A stretch of 32,128 bases of DNA from Saprospiraceae bacterium (GTDB lineage: Bacteria > Bacteroidota > Bacteroidia > Chitinophagales > Saprospiraceae). The stretch is from NCBI GenBank assembly GCA_022841505.1, contig JALHRK010000024.1, positions 1-32,128 of the forward strand, in the 5' to 3' direction. The translations under genes were made by a program, and so were the position numbers. Shown one piece after another: positions 8,901 through 16,620 of this stretch. The stretch's first letter is position 1. Every line of letters starts with the position of its first letter. Below the pieces are notes generated by a model. That model was not told where the DNA came from. It saw only the letters and a program-made list of their open reading frames with translations, and made no database searches.

Positions 8901-9088
8901 GACAGGCCGTTCTGGGCATCCGGATTTTCAATAGTTCAGGACAATTGATGCGGAACGAAGCTTTGTATTTTGATGACAAATCAGCCCGGGTAGATTTTTC
9001 GGCTTTTGCGACCGGGTTATATTTTGTGCATTTGTACGAAGGGGATAGCGGGAAGGAGCGGGTTGCAAAAGTGGTAAAGGTGGATTGA
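5975..9088 (+). CDS. Secreted vanadium-dependent haloperoxidase with MopE-like repeats and T9SS domain
   Basis: A 1037-residue protein. Residues 1-22 form a signal peptide (MAQTLRLTLFLS to ATAQ), so translation should begin at 5975 and not further upstream. Residues about 25-620 are a vanadium haloperoxidase of the PAP2 superfamily. All vanadate-site positions can be matched to the Curvularia enzyme: K430 and R437 (seven apart), S538-G539-H540, and R604 and H610 (six apart). F533, seven before H540, matches the chloroperoxidase rather than the bromoperoxidase type. The expected reaction is peroxide-driven halide oxidation; phosphatase activity is possible since the site is shared. Residues about 635-950 carry MopE-like metal-binding repeats (EVCDGLDNDCNG, DADGDGFGD). 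The last 80 residues are a T9SS sorting domain (KLFPNPVSD), giving surface display or release. Confidence 0.9.
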   Translation: MAQTLRLTLFLSLFALTSATAQDESVARKWNEALLQSIRQDFARPPVHARNLFHTSLAMYDAWAAYDSTAQPYLLGKTVSGYTCPFEGVPIPADIEAAREQAISFAMFRILMQRFALSPNFFQAYVRFTGLMNELGYDFDIASTNYQSGSPAALGNYIASCVLQMGLQDGANEQGNYAIQYYQTVNTPLVMAAPGNPNILDPNRWQRLTLEAAVDQSGNPVPATQSFQSPEWGNVTPFAMTEEDLTIYERDNNEYLVYNDPGPFPMIDTLNGGAMSDEYKWNFALVTAWGAHHDPNDGVLWDISPRSIGNVQTYPQTVAEYHDFYNFEDGGDTGTGREINPKTGQPYEPQIVPRGDYTRVLAQYWADGPTSETPPGHWYTIMNYVADHPDFIKKYNGKGPVLGDLEWDVKAYFTLGGAVHDAAVSAWGIKGWYDGVRPVSALRYMADRGQSSDPSQPSYHIAGVPLIPGFIELVAQGDPLAGPNNEHVGKIKFYSWRGPDYIINPLTDIGGVGWILAEEWWPYQRKTFVTPPFGGYISGHSTYSRAAAEALTLLTGDEYFPGGMGEFHIAANSNFLGLERGPSVDVTLQWATYRDASDQTSLSRIWGGIHPPMDDIPGRVIGAQAGTGAFHLAKTYFYTDTDQDGFFSFEDCNDQNAAVNPDAAEVCDGLDNDCNGEADELPFFTYYADADGDGFGDAATALDTCLTELPGYVSNGSDCDDQAATLNPDAIEVCDGLDNDCNGETDELPFFTYYADADGDGFGDAASVLDTCLTEVPGYVSNSSDCNDSIAALNPDATEVCDGLDNDCNGETDELPFFTYYADADGDGFGDVATVLDTCLTEVPGYVSNSSDCDDSLAALNPDATEVCDGLDNDCNGETDELPFFTYYADADGDGFGNAATALDTCLNELPGYVSNDTDCDDANLEVNPTGIEVLDGLDNDCNGLVDDVVATTDLFRNTKLFPNPVSDVLMIQHTGQAVLGIRIFNSSGQLMRNEALYFDDKSARVDFSAFATGLYFVHLYEGDSGKERVAKVVKVD
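7967..8770 (+). repeat. Four 201-bp coding tandem repeats (MopE-like metal-binding motif)
   Basis: The unit is exactly 201 bases (67 codons): its GAA/GAG start codon recurs at 7967, 8168, 8369, 8570 and, as the start of a final partial unit, 8771. Each full unit encodes EVCDGLDNDCNGE, then LPFFTYYADADGDGFG, then DTCL and a YVSN..DC segment. A partial unit also precedes the array from about 7900. Aspartate-rich DxDxDG loops and a pair of cysteines per unit suggest calcium or copper binding. The units are close to identical at DNA level, so copy number may vary between strains and assemblies. Confidence 0.9.
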
Positions 9089-9133
9089 AATTAAGCAGCT
9101 TTTAAGTTTATATTAACTGTTTGTACGCAGGCA

Positions 9134-9161
9134 TTGGGTGTGCTTTACTTCGCTACCTTTG
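9134..9161 (+). promoter_or_regulatory. Promoter at the head of the six-gene phosphoesterase/phosphonate operon
   Basis: TACCTTTG (9154-9161) is a perfect match to TAnnTTTG, with TTG at 9134-9136 seventeen bases upstream. This predicts transcription from about 9168 and a leader of about 70 bases before the ATG at 9240. Confidence 0.6.
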
Positions 9162-9179
9162 GAAGCAGAAATAAAGCAC

Positions 9180-9211
9180 GCCTGCCATGCAACCCGTATG
9201 ATCATGCAGGC
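9180..9211 (+). promoter_or_regulatory. Leader hairpin before the operon's first gene
   Basis: The arms GCCTGC-C-ATG and CATGCAGGC pair over nine bases with one bulged C. A competing shorter pairing, TGCAAC with GTTGCA, overlaps it. The structure lies inside the predicted transcript leader, 28 bases before the start codon. Two mutually exclusive pairings hint at regulation, but this could be chance. Confidence 0.3.
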
Positions 9212-9239
9212 ATGTTGCACCTAAAAAAAGCTGCATAAC

Positions 9240-11690
9240 ATGATGCTTAATCGCCTTTTTTTACTTCTTGCCTTATTGAGCTTTTGCGTTCAGGACGCTC
9301 TATTTGCCCAGCGTAGGCCAGGAACTATACCCACAGATAATACGGTATTGTTACCTAATGGGTGGTTGCTCAGTCCTGCCGGAAAATCGTTGCCCCTGGG
9401 AGATTTACCACTTAACATTGCTGTGTCGCCCAACGAAAAATACCTTGCAGTGAGCAACAATGGACAAGGTGTTCAGTCGCTGCAATTGATTGATGCACGT
9501 AAGGGCAAACTTTTGCATACTTTTGAAATTCCGATTGCCTGGGTAGGATTGGCGTTTGCTGCTGATAACAAAACTTTGTACGTATCCGGAGGCAACAGCA
9601 ATGCAATTCTGAGATACCAGGTCATAAAGCAAAAATTGGTGCTTAAAGATACCCTGACTTTGGGTAAGCCCTGGCCGACAAAGATTTCGCCAGCTGGCCT
9701 TTGTGTGGATGATGCCCGGAACTTACTCTATGTGGTCACCAAAGAAAATCATAGCCTTTATGTTTTGGACACTCGTACAAACGCTGTTTTGTACAGAGAC
9801 TCCATCGGGAAAGAGCTGTATACCTGTGTGCTTTCTCCCGATCGCAGGCAACTGTACCTTTCTCATTGGGGCAATAATGAATTGGTGATCTGGGATACGG
9901 AAAAGCGGCAAGTCGTAAGTCGCATCCCTGTTGGGGACAATCCTAATGATTTAGTCCTTGACAAAAAGGGAAATTTTGCTTACATCGCCTGTGCCGATGA
10001 CAATACAGTAAGCGTTGTGGATTTGCAACAAAGGAAAGTAGTCGAAATTTTGGTGGCCACTTTATACCCCAACGCGCCCAATGGTTCTACTTCAAACAGT
10101 GTAGCGTTATCGCCCGATGAGAAACAACTTTATGTGGCCAATGCCGATAACAATTGTCTGGCCGTCTTTGATGTGTCAGAACCCGGCCAGGGGCGCTCGC
10201 TGGGATTTATTCCAACCGGTTGGTATCCGACCAGTGTACGCACGACGAGACGGAAAATATTTGTATCAAACGGGAAAGGGTTTTCTTCTTTTCCCAATCC
10301 GGAAGGCCCCGATCCAACGAGCTTAGAGCAAAGAGTAGCTTATCAGAAAGGAGACCGGGAAACGATATCTAAAATCCAATACATTGGCGGTTTGATGAAA
10401 GGTACGCTGAGTATCCTTAATACGCCTGATGAAAGAAGTTTAGCGGCTTATTCGCGACAGGTTTACCGCAATTCGCCCTATTCTAAAGAGCGCGAAAAAT
10501 TAGCGGAAGGAGAGCCAGGAAATCCTGTTCCACAGCGGGTTGGCGACCCTTCTCCGATCAAATACGTTTTTTACATCATTAAAGAAAACCGGACCTACGA
10601 TCAGGTGTTTGGGGATATGCCGGAAGGTAATGGAGACACATCTTTGTGTCTGTTTCCGGAAAAAATCACACCCAATCATCATGCTTTAGCCCGCGAATTT
10701 GTCTTGCTCGATAATTTTTATGTCAGTGCAGAGGTCAGCGCCGATGGCCACAATTGGAGCACGGCCGGCTATGCCAATGACTACACTGAAAAGACTTGGG
10801 TCACGAGTTATGGCAATCGCGGGGGTGATTATGTATATGAAGGCCAAAACCCAATTGCCTGGCCTAAAGGGGGCTTTATCTGGGATCATTGCAAGCGGGC
10901 GGGGGTCAGTTATCGCACGTACGGCGAGTTTGCCGATGATTACAAACCCAATATCCCTTCGCTTGAAGGACACTACTGTCCTTATTTTACTTCCTGGGAT
11001 ACCTCTGTAAAAGATACGATGCGGGTCAGCCAGTGGAAGCGGGATTTTGATTCTTTAATCGTGGCAGGCGCTTTGCCCCGGTTCAGTACCCTTCGACTCA
11101 TCAATGACCACACAGAAGGTTTGCGCCTTGGTAAACCAACGCCCTTCGCTCAAATGGCTGACAATGACCTGGCTTTTGGCTTGTTCATTGAACACCTGTC
11201 TCAAAGTCCCGTTTGGAAAGAATCGGCCGTATTTGTGCTGGAAGACGATGCTCAAAATGGCGCCGACCACGTAGATGCCCATCGGTCTATCGCTTTTGTG
11301 ATCAGCCCTTTTACCCGGCAGAAATCGGTGGATCATACGCTGTACAGCACGAATTCCATGTTGCGCACGATTGAATTGATTCTTGGCTTGCCGCCGATGA
11401 GCCAACACAATGCGGCTGCGACTCCGATGTGGCGTTGTTTTACGGCCAATCCTGATTTATCTCCTTATAAAGCGCGCCCTTCCAATGTCAATTTGGACGA
11501 GCTCAATACTGCGGTAAGTGAATTAAGTCGTCGCTCCGAAGCATTTGATTTGTCCAAAGAAGATCTTGTTCCTGATTTGGAATTTAACGAAGTGCTTTGG
11601 AAGGCAATTAAAGGAGAACATTCAGAAATGCCTGCACCGCGAAGAGCTGCTTTTCTAAATTATGAAACAGAAGAAGAAGGCGAACGCTAA
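9240..11690 (+). CDS. Secreted YncE-like beta-propeller fused to an alkaline-phosphatase-family phosphoesterase
   Basis: An 816-residue exported protein. Residues 1-24 form a cleavable signal peptide (LLALLSFCVQ to LFAQ). Residues about 50-355 are YVTN/YncE-type propeller blades (LSPDEKQLYVANADNN and similar repeats). Residues about 435-735 are a phosphoesterase of the phospholipase C/AcpA type (PF04185). The metal ligand pairs are recognisable: E449-N450 in KENRTYDQVFG and D669-D670 in EDDAQNGADHVDAH. S500 in SADGH is a candidate nucleophile. No T9SS domain is present, so the periplasm is the likely site. The substrate is unknown. It is the first gene of a likely operon, 69 bases before a paralogue with the same two domains. 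Confidence 0.88.
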   Translation: MMLNRLFLLLALLSFCVQDALFAQRRPGTIPTDNTVLLPNGWLLSPAGKSLPLGDLPLNIAVSPNEKYLAVSNNGQGVQSLQLIDARKGKLLHTFEIPIAWVGLAFAADNKTLYVSGGNSNAILRYQVIKQKLVLKDTLTLGKPWPTKISPAGLCVDDARNLLYVVTKENHSLYVLDTRTNAVLYRDSIGKELYTCVLSPDRRQLYLSHWGNNELVIWDTEKRQVVSRIPVGDNPNDLVLDKKGNFAYIACADDNTVSVVDLQQRKVVEILVATLYPNAPNGSTSNSVALSPDEKQLYVANADNNCLAVFDVSEPGQGRSLGFIPTGWYPTSVRTTRRKIFVSNGKGFSSFPNPEGPDPTSLEQRVAYQKGDRETISKIQYIGGLMKGTLSILNTPDERSLAAYSRQVYRNSPYSKEREKLAEGEPGNPVPQRVGDPSPIKYVFYIIKENRTYDQVFGDMPEGNGDTSLCLFPEKITPNHHALAREFVLLDNFYVSAEVSADGHNWSTAGYANDYTEKTWVTSYGNRGGDYVYEGQNPIAWPKGGFIWDHCKRAGVSYRTYGEFADDYKPNIPSLEGHYCPYFTSWDTSVKDTMRVSQWKRDFDSLIVAGALPRFSTLRLINDHTEGLRLGKPTPFAQMADNDLAFGLFIEHLSQSPVWKESAVFVLEDDAQNGADHVDAHRSIAFVISPFTRQKSVDHTLYSTNSMLRTIELILGLPPMSQHNAAATPMWRCFTANPDLSPYKARPSNVNLDELNTAVSELSRRSEAFDLSKEDLVPDLEFNEVLWKAIKGEHSEMPAPRRAAFLNYETEEEGER

Positions 11691-11759
11691 GCGTCAGGCG
11701 AATTTATTCCCTATAAAGTACAAACTGCACCTTATTTAATCCATCAAAAAAATTGACGA

Positions 11760-14498
11760 ATGTTGCGAATATATACCAATTTTTTATTTCAACTCCTTGG
11801 TTTATTGTTGATTATTCAAGCTTGCAGCAGCCCCAAAACAGCGGGGAAGTGGCTGATAGAACCTCCTGCCGGCGATCGCTATTGCCAGATTAATGTTGAT
11901 GGGACAACGATTATCCCCAATGGCCGGGTAGTGGCGCCAATGGGGAAAACCGTGCGCATTGCGCCCCATCCTTTCGGTTTGGCACTTTCGCCGGACGGAT
12001 CGGTAGCCGTGACTGCAAATTCAGGAAACAGGCCATTTTCGGTTACGATTTTAGAAAATCCTGCATCCGGGCGTCCCAATATTCGTCAGGTACCTGAAGG
12101 CGCAATGAACGACAAAAACCTGCTTGAAGATGTCTTTATGGGGCTGGCAGTAACTCCCGATAACAAGAATGTTTGGGTTGCTGGCGGCCAATCCAATAAA
12201 CTTTATCTTTTTGATTTAAAAACCGGCGCCAAGCTTGATTCCATTGTTTGCGCACAACCCGGCCACGCAGACGGATACCTGGGCGACCTTGTCCTGACCC
12301 GCGACGGCAATACTTTATACGCATGCGATCAAAGCAATTTCAGACTTGTGATCGCCGATACCCGCACCCGAAAGGTCTTGAACTACGTATCAGTTGGGCG
12401 TTATCCATTTGGTGTAACGTTGTCGCCAGACGAAAAAACCGTCTATGTCGCCAATGTAGGGATGTTTGAATACCAACCTTTACAACAACCGATTGATTTT
12501 CCAGCTTCAGCTTTCGGTTCAAAAGAAATGCGCGACGGATACCGGGAAGGGGAAGCCGTTATTCCTGGTCTTGGTGATCCGAATGTCCCCGAGTCGTTTT
12601 CAGTGTGGTCCGTGGACGTTTCAGGGGCGAACCCAAAAGTCATCCATCGCATCAAAACCGGTTTTTTAGTAGGCGAAAAAATAGAAGGCATTCCTGCGGT
12701 CGGCGGAGCGGGGCCGAATTCTTTAGTTGCCACGGATCAATATGTATTTGTCACCAATGGCAACAACGACTGCATCTCTGTGATCGAACCGACGCAAGGG
12801 CGCGTAGTGAAAAACATATTTTTGAAACCGCTGCCGCAGTTGAGCCGCTTCCGGGGCGTGATTCCTTTTGGTGTAGCGCTTTCTCCCGATAAAAAACGCC
12901 TTTATGTGGCAGAATCGGGGTTGAATGCTGTAGCCGTTGTGGATGTGCCTTCGCTTGAAGTAATTGGTCATCTGCCTGTTGGGTGGTTCCCTTCCAAGGT
13001 AGCGGTATCGCCCGATGGGAAAAAACTATACGTGGCCAATGCCAAAGGCTACGGCAGTGGTCCCAATGGCGGCTATACATTCAAGGAGGGCGCGGAAGGC
13101 AGTTATGTCGGCCACCTCATGCATGGCTCCGTGACGATGCTCGATATTCCAAAAGACGAAGACTTAGCCCTTTTTACCCGGCAGGTTTTGGAGCATAATT
13201 TCAACCTGACCCCGGCATCTGACCCAATTTTAGCGGCTCGAAAGGACAACCCGATCCCTTTGTTCCCCGGGGAGAAACAGAGTCCGATCAAATACATTGT
13301 ATTTATTTCCAAAGAAAATCGCACCTATGATGAAGTCTTTGGGCAGGTGAAACAAGGCAAAGGCGACCCCGAAATTGCCCGCTACGGCTACAACCGTACT
13401 TTTTCAAACCGGGATAAATCCACGACAATAGAAGGCGCTACCATCATGCCCAACCACCTGGCATTAGCCCGGCGCTTTGGCATTGCCGATAATTTTTATG
13501 TAGATGCCGATCACTCCGCCGATGGACACCGTTGGTTGGTCAATACCTATCCCAACCAATGGGTCGAAACGAATGTACCGGCGGGTTATGGCGGAACCCG
13601 TGATGTGAAGGCCAATAGCAAAGAACCGGGGAAATTCGGCTGGACCGGATCTGCCGGAGCTATCTTCCCCGAAGACTACAACGAAGCCGGTTCGATGTGG
13701 GACCACCTGGAACGCAACGGGATTTCGTTTTTTAATTGGGGCTTTGGTGTGGAAATGCCTGCTAATTTATCGGATTCTACCATGAAATACTACGGGCAGA
13801 AAGTGCTGGTCAATTACCCGGTTCCTGCGCCGCTCTTCGTCAATACGTCCAGGCGTTATCCAACTTATAATATGGCCATCCCAGACCAGTTTCGCGCCGA
13901 TTTGTTCATAGATGAATTTAAGGAAAAATGGCTGGATTCTTCTGAAAAAATGCCCCAAATGCTGACGATCCTGTTGCCCAATGACCATGGTGCCGGGGAA
14001 CGTCCGGATGCTGGCTACCCTTTTCGGGAAAGTTACATGGCCGACAATGACCTGGCGTTGGGACGAATCGTCGAGTTTTTGTCCGGCACGCCTTACTGGA
14101 AAGAAATGGCCATCGTTGTTACGGAAGACGATGCACAAGATGGCCGGGATCATGTGGATGCGCATCGAAGTTTGTTGATGGTCTATTCTCCTTGGGCAAA
14201 GCGCAACTTTGTAAGCCACCGGCATTTCAGTTTCGGAAGCATCTTCAAAACTTTCTGGAACATCCTGGGTACGCCCTACCTGAATCAGTACGACGCAGCC
14301 GCTTCCGATATGGCTGATTTTTTTACCAATCAACCCGATTTTACGCCTTATCAGGCACTTCCCGTAGACCCGCGCGTGCTTGATCCCCAAAAATTACTTA
14401 CGCCTTTCGATGAAAAATTTGATTGGAAAAGTATGCTCGAATCTCCGGAATTGGACAATGTAGAAGATTTTATCAAAGAAAAACGCGGTGGGAATTAG
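11760..14498 (+). CDS. Lipoprotein paralogue: YncE-like propeller plus alkaline-phosphatase-family phosphoesterase
   Basis: A 912-residue protein with the same layout as its upstream neighbour but clearly diverged. The N-terminus is a lipoprotein signal with lipobox IIQAC, giving C22 as the lipidated residue. The residues after it (SSPKTAGK) lack the acidic surface-export signal, so a periplasm-facing anchor is the simpler guess. Propeller blades cover about 50-440 (LSPDEKTVYVANVG, VSPDGKKLYVANAKG). The phosphoesterase covers about 505-860, with E519-N520 in SKENRTYDEVFG, candidate S586 in SADGH, and D790-D791 in EDDAQDGRDHVDAH. It has longer insertions around 535-560 and 620-700 than the first copy. 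Two variants in one operon suggest different substrates or different membrane placement. Confidence 0.88.
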   Translation: MLRIYTNFLFQLLGLLLIIQACSSPKTAGKWLIEPPAGDRYCQINVDGTTIIPNGRVVAPMGKTVRIAPHPFGLALSPDGSVAVTANSGNRPFSVTILENPASGRPNIRQVPEGAMNDKNLLEDVFMGLAVTPDNKNVWVAGGQSNKLYLFDLKTGAKLDSIVCAQPGHADGYLGDLVLTRDGNTLYACDQSNFRLVIADTRTRKVLNYVSVGRYPFGVTLSPDEKTVYVANVGMFEYQPLQQPIDFPASAFGSKEMRDGYREGEAVIPGLGDPNVPESFSVWSVDVSGANPKVIHRIKTGFLVGEKIEGIPAVGGAGPNSLVATDQYVFVTNGNNDCISVIEPTQGRVVKNIFLKPLPQLSRFRGVIPFGVALSPDKKRLYVAESGLNAVAVVDVPSLEVIGHLPVGWFPSKVAVSPDGKKLYVANAKGYGSGPNGGYTFKEGAEGSYVGHLMHGSVTMLDIPKDEDLALFTRQVLEHNFNLTPASDPILAARKDNPIPLFPGEKQSPIKYIVFISKENRTYDEVFGQVKQGKGDPEIARYGYNRTFSNRDKSTTIEGATIMPNHLALARRFGIADNFYVDADHSADGHRWLVNTYPNQWVETNVPAGYGGTRDVKANSKEPGKFGWTGSAGAIFPEDYNEAGSMWDHLERNGISFFNWGFGVEMPANLSDSTMKYYGQKVLVNYPVPAPLFVNTSRRYPTYNMAIPDQFRADLFIDEFKEKWLDSSEKMPQMLTILLPNDHGAGERPDAGYPFRESYMADNDLALGRIVEFLSGTPYWKEMAIVVTEDDAQDGRDHVDAHRSLLMVYSPWAKRNFVSHRHFSFGSIFKTFWNILGTPYLNQYDAAASDMADFFTNQPDFTPYQALPVDPRVLDPQKLLTPFDEKFDWKSMLESPELDNVEDFIKEKRGGN

Positions 14499-14551
14499 TG
14501 CGATTTCAGCGGTGTAATCATCACGTTCCCGATTTCTAAAATCCTCTTTTA

Positions 14552-16597
14552 ATGAAGCCTTTTTGTACAATACTGTTGATTGGCTGGTTCAGTTGCTTTA
14601 CCTGCGCTCAAACAATAACTGCACAGGATACAATTTCACCAGTTGATACGACCATCTTATTTCAGCGAGGAGTCGTGGTGACGGCTCAGCGGCAACCACA
14701 AAATAGTTTTAAATTACCGATAGTCACAACGGTTTTGGATGCGCCTTACTTACAGGCGCGTGCACCCCGGAGTGTACCGGAGGCCCTGTTCGGGGCGCCC
14801 GGCGTTTTTTTACAAAAAACCAATCATGGCGGCGGATCGCTTTTTTTGCGTGGATTGACCGGACAACAAACCTTATTACTGGTTGACGGCATTCGTTTAA
14901 ACAATGCCACTTTCCGATCCGGCCCCAATCAATACCTCAACACCCTTGACGCAGGCTGGATGTCGCGGATCGAAATCATGCAGAGCAGCGGCGCTGCTGC
15001 TTATGGCAGCGATGCAATCGGGGGCGTTGTTAATGTCCTTACCCGAACGCCACTTTTTACAGAACAAAGCAAACTCCGTCCTGAAGCAGCCTTTAAATGG
15101 ATGTCTGACGGGATGGAATTGAGCGGACAGGGCGCCGTAGAAGCTTCCGGGCAACGTTGGGCGCTGAGAGCCGGAGGCGCTTACCGCAATTTTGGCGACC
15201 TGATGGCTGGTGAAGGAATTGGCAGGCAGGCTCCGAATGCTTACAGCCAATGGAGCGTGGAATTTAAGGGGTTATTAAAACTAACCGACCGGATTCGGCT
15301 GGTTGCCGTTTATCAGGATTTGGAACAACAGGATGTTCCGGTTTTCCACAAAGTGCAATTGGAAAATTTCAAATACAACACCTTCGACCCACAGCGCAGG
15401 CAATTGGCCTATGCGCGTTTTCAAGGTTTTTTTGACAACAAGTGGTGGCAAAAAACAGAATTGACGTTTTCGCGCCAACGCAGTCTGGAAGTGCGGAAAA
15501 GCCAGAAAAACGGGCAACCATTACAAGTTACCGAAACGGATGAAGATGTAACGAATGGCTTGCAATTTAGTGTTTTATCCAATATCCTGCCAAACTGGGC
15601 GATGACTACCGGCGTAGAATGGTATGCAGATGAGGTGCGCAGTGACAAAGTGGAATACCACGAACAGACCAATGTCGAGCTCGAAAAACGGGGTTTGTAT
15701 CCCGACCAGTCCAGGATGCAAAGTTTAGCTGTTTACAACCTGCACACCTTCAACTGGAAAGACGTGGTGTTTAGTGGCGGATTGCGGTACAACGCCTTTC
15801 GAATCCGCGTACCCGATGACAATATTGGCATTTCTGAAATCACACCGTCAGCCCTTGTCGGGAATTTGGGTATTTCCTGGCAAGTTGTAAAAAAATGGCG
15901 GATTTTCATGAACGCAGCCTCTGCTTTTCGCGCGCCCAATATTGACGACCTCGGCACGCTGGGCATCGTAGATTTTCGCTACGAATTGCCCAACTATGAG
16001 TTAAAACCTGAAAAAAGCAGAAGCGTTGAAGCTGGGATTAAGGTCAAAACAGAAGATTTTAACGCCAGTTTTGCAGCCTATTACCTGCAACTCAGCGACC
16101 TGATCGGGCGCATTCGTACGGCAGATTCCTTGCAAGGGTATGCCGTTTACCGCAAAGAAAATATTACAGAAGCCTTTATCAGAGGCGCCGAAGTGCAGTT
16201 GGAGTGGCGCTGTGCTTCCCGATGGTTGATTGCAGGACATACTTCGTACACCTTTGGTCACAATGCAACTGCCAGCGAACCGCTTCGGCGGATACCGCCC
16301 CTGAATGGCCGGCTATACCTGGAGTATTATCCCGACAACCAGCTGAGTCTGCGGGTCGAAAGCATCTTCGCCGGAGCGCAGCGCCGCTTAGCAAAAGGCG
16401 ATATTGACGACAACCGGATTGCGGATGACGGCACCCCGGGATGGCAGATTTTTAACATTGGCGCCAGATACCAATTTCGGCAGTATGCCCTTTCGGGCGA
16501 ATTTCACAACGTGCTAAACGAAGCTTATCGCACGCATGGCTCCGGAGTTGACGGAATAGGCCGGAGCATCTGGCTAAGTCTGAATGTACATTTCTAA
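14552..16597 (+). CDS. TonB-dependent outer-membrane receptor
   Basis: A 681-residue outer-membrane protein. Residues 1-25 look like a signal peptide (ILLIGWFSCF to ITAQ). Residues about 40-165 form the plug: VVVTAQRQPQ, PEALFGAPGVFLQ, FLRGLTGQQTLLLVDGIRLNN, then the conserved YGSDAIGGVVNV. The rest is a 22-strand-type barrel ending in an aromatic residue (SLNVHF). It has no carboxypeptidase-regulatory-like N-terminal domain and no SusD partner, so it is a compact BtuB-sized receptor rather than a SusC. It starts 53 bases after the phosphoesterase lipoprotein and ends 23 bases before the oxidoreductase. The operon context suggests uptake of an organophosphorus compound, but the ligand cannot be read from sequence. 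Confidence 0.9.
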   Translation: MKPFCTILLIGWFSCFTCAQTITAQDTISPVDTTILFQRGVVVTAQRQPQNSFKLPIVTTVLDAPYLQARAPRSVPEALFGAPGVFLQKTNHGGGSLFLRGLTGQQTLLLVDGIRLNNATFRSGPNQYLNTLDAGWMSRIEIMQSSGAAAYGSDAIGGVVNVLTRTPLFTEQSKLRPEAAFKWMSDGMELSGQGAVEASGQRWALRAGGAYRNFGDLMAGEGIGRQAPNAYSQWSVEFKGLLKLTDRIRLVAVYQDLEQQDVPVFHKVQLENFKYNTFDPQRRQLAYARFQGFFDNKWWQKTELTFSRQRSLEVRKSQKNGQPLQVTETDEDVTNGLQFSVLSNILPNWAMTTGVEWYADEVRSDKVEYHEQTNVELEKRGLYPDQSRMQSLAVYNLHTFNWKDVVFSGGLRYNAFRIRVPDDNIGISEITPSALVGNLGISWQVVKKWRIFMNAASAFRAPNIDDLGTLGIVDFRYELPNYELKPEKSRSVEAGIKVKTEDFNASFAAYYLQLSDLIGRIRTADSLQGYAVYRKENITEAFIRGAEVQLEWRCASRWLIAGHTSYTFGHNATASEPLRRIPPLNGRLYLEYYPDNQLSLRVESIFAGAQRRLAKGDIDDNRIADDGTPGWQIFNIGARYQFRQYALSGEFHNVLNEAYRTHGSGVDGIGRSIWLSLNVHF

Positions 16598-16620
16598 GGA
16601 ATTATTTTCAATAGAATACA

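Noticed and set aside
13767-14390. 207-codon open frame on the minus strand
   Set aside because: It lies wholly opposite the phosphoesterase domain of the lipoprotein gene and shows no recognisable domain; it is a shadow of coding sequence.
9240-14498. Assigning the propeller-phosphoesterases to T9SS surface export
   Set aside because: Neither protein ends in a T9SS sorting domain (YPNP and following strands are absent), so the periplasm or outer-membrane lipoprotein location is preferred.
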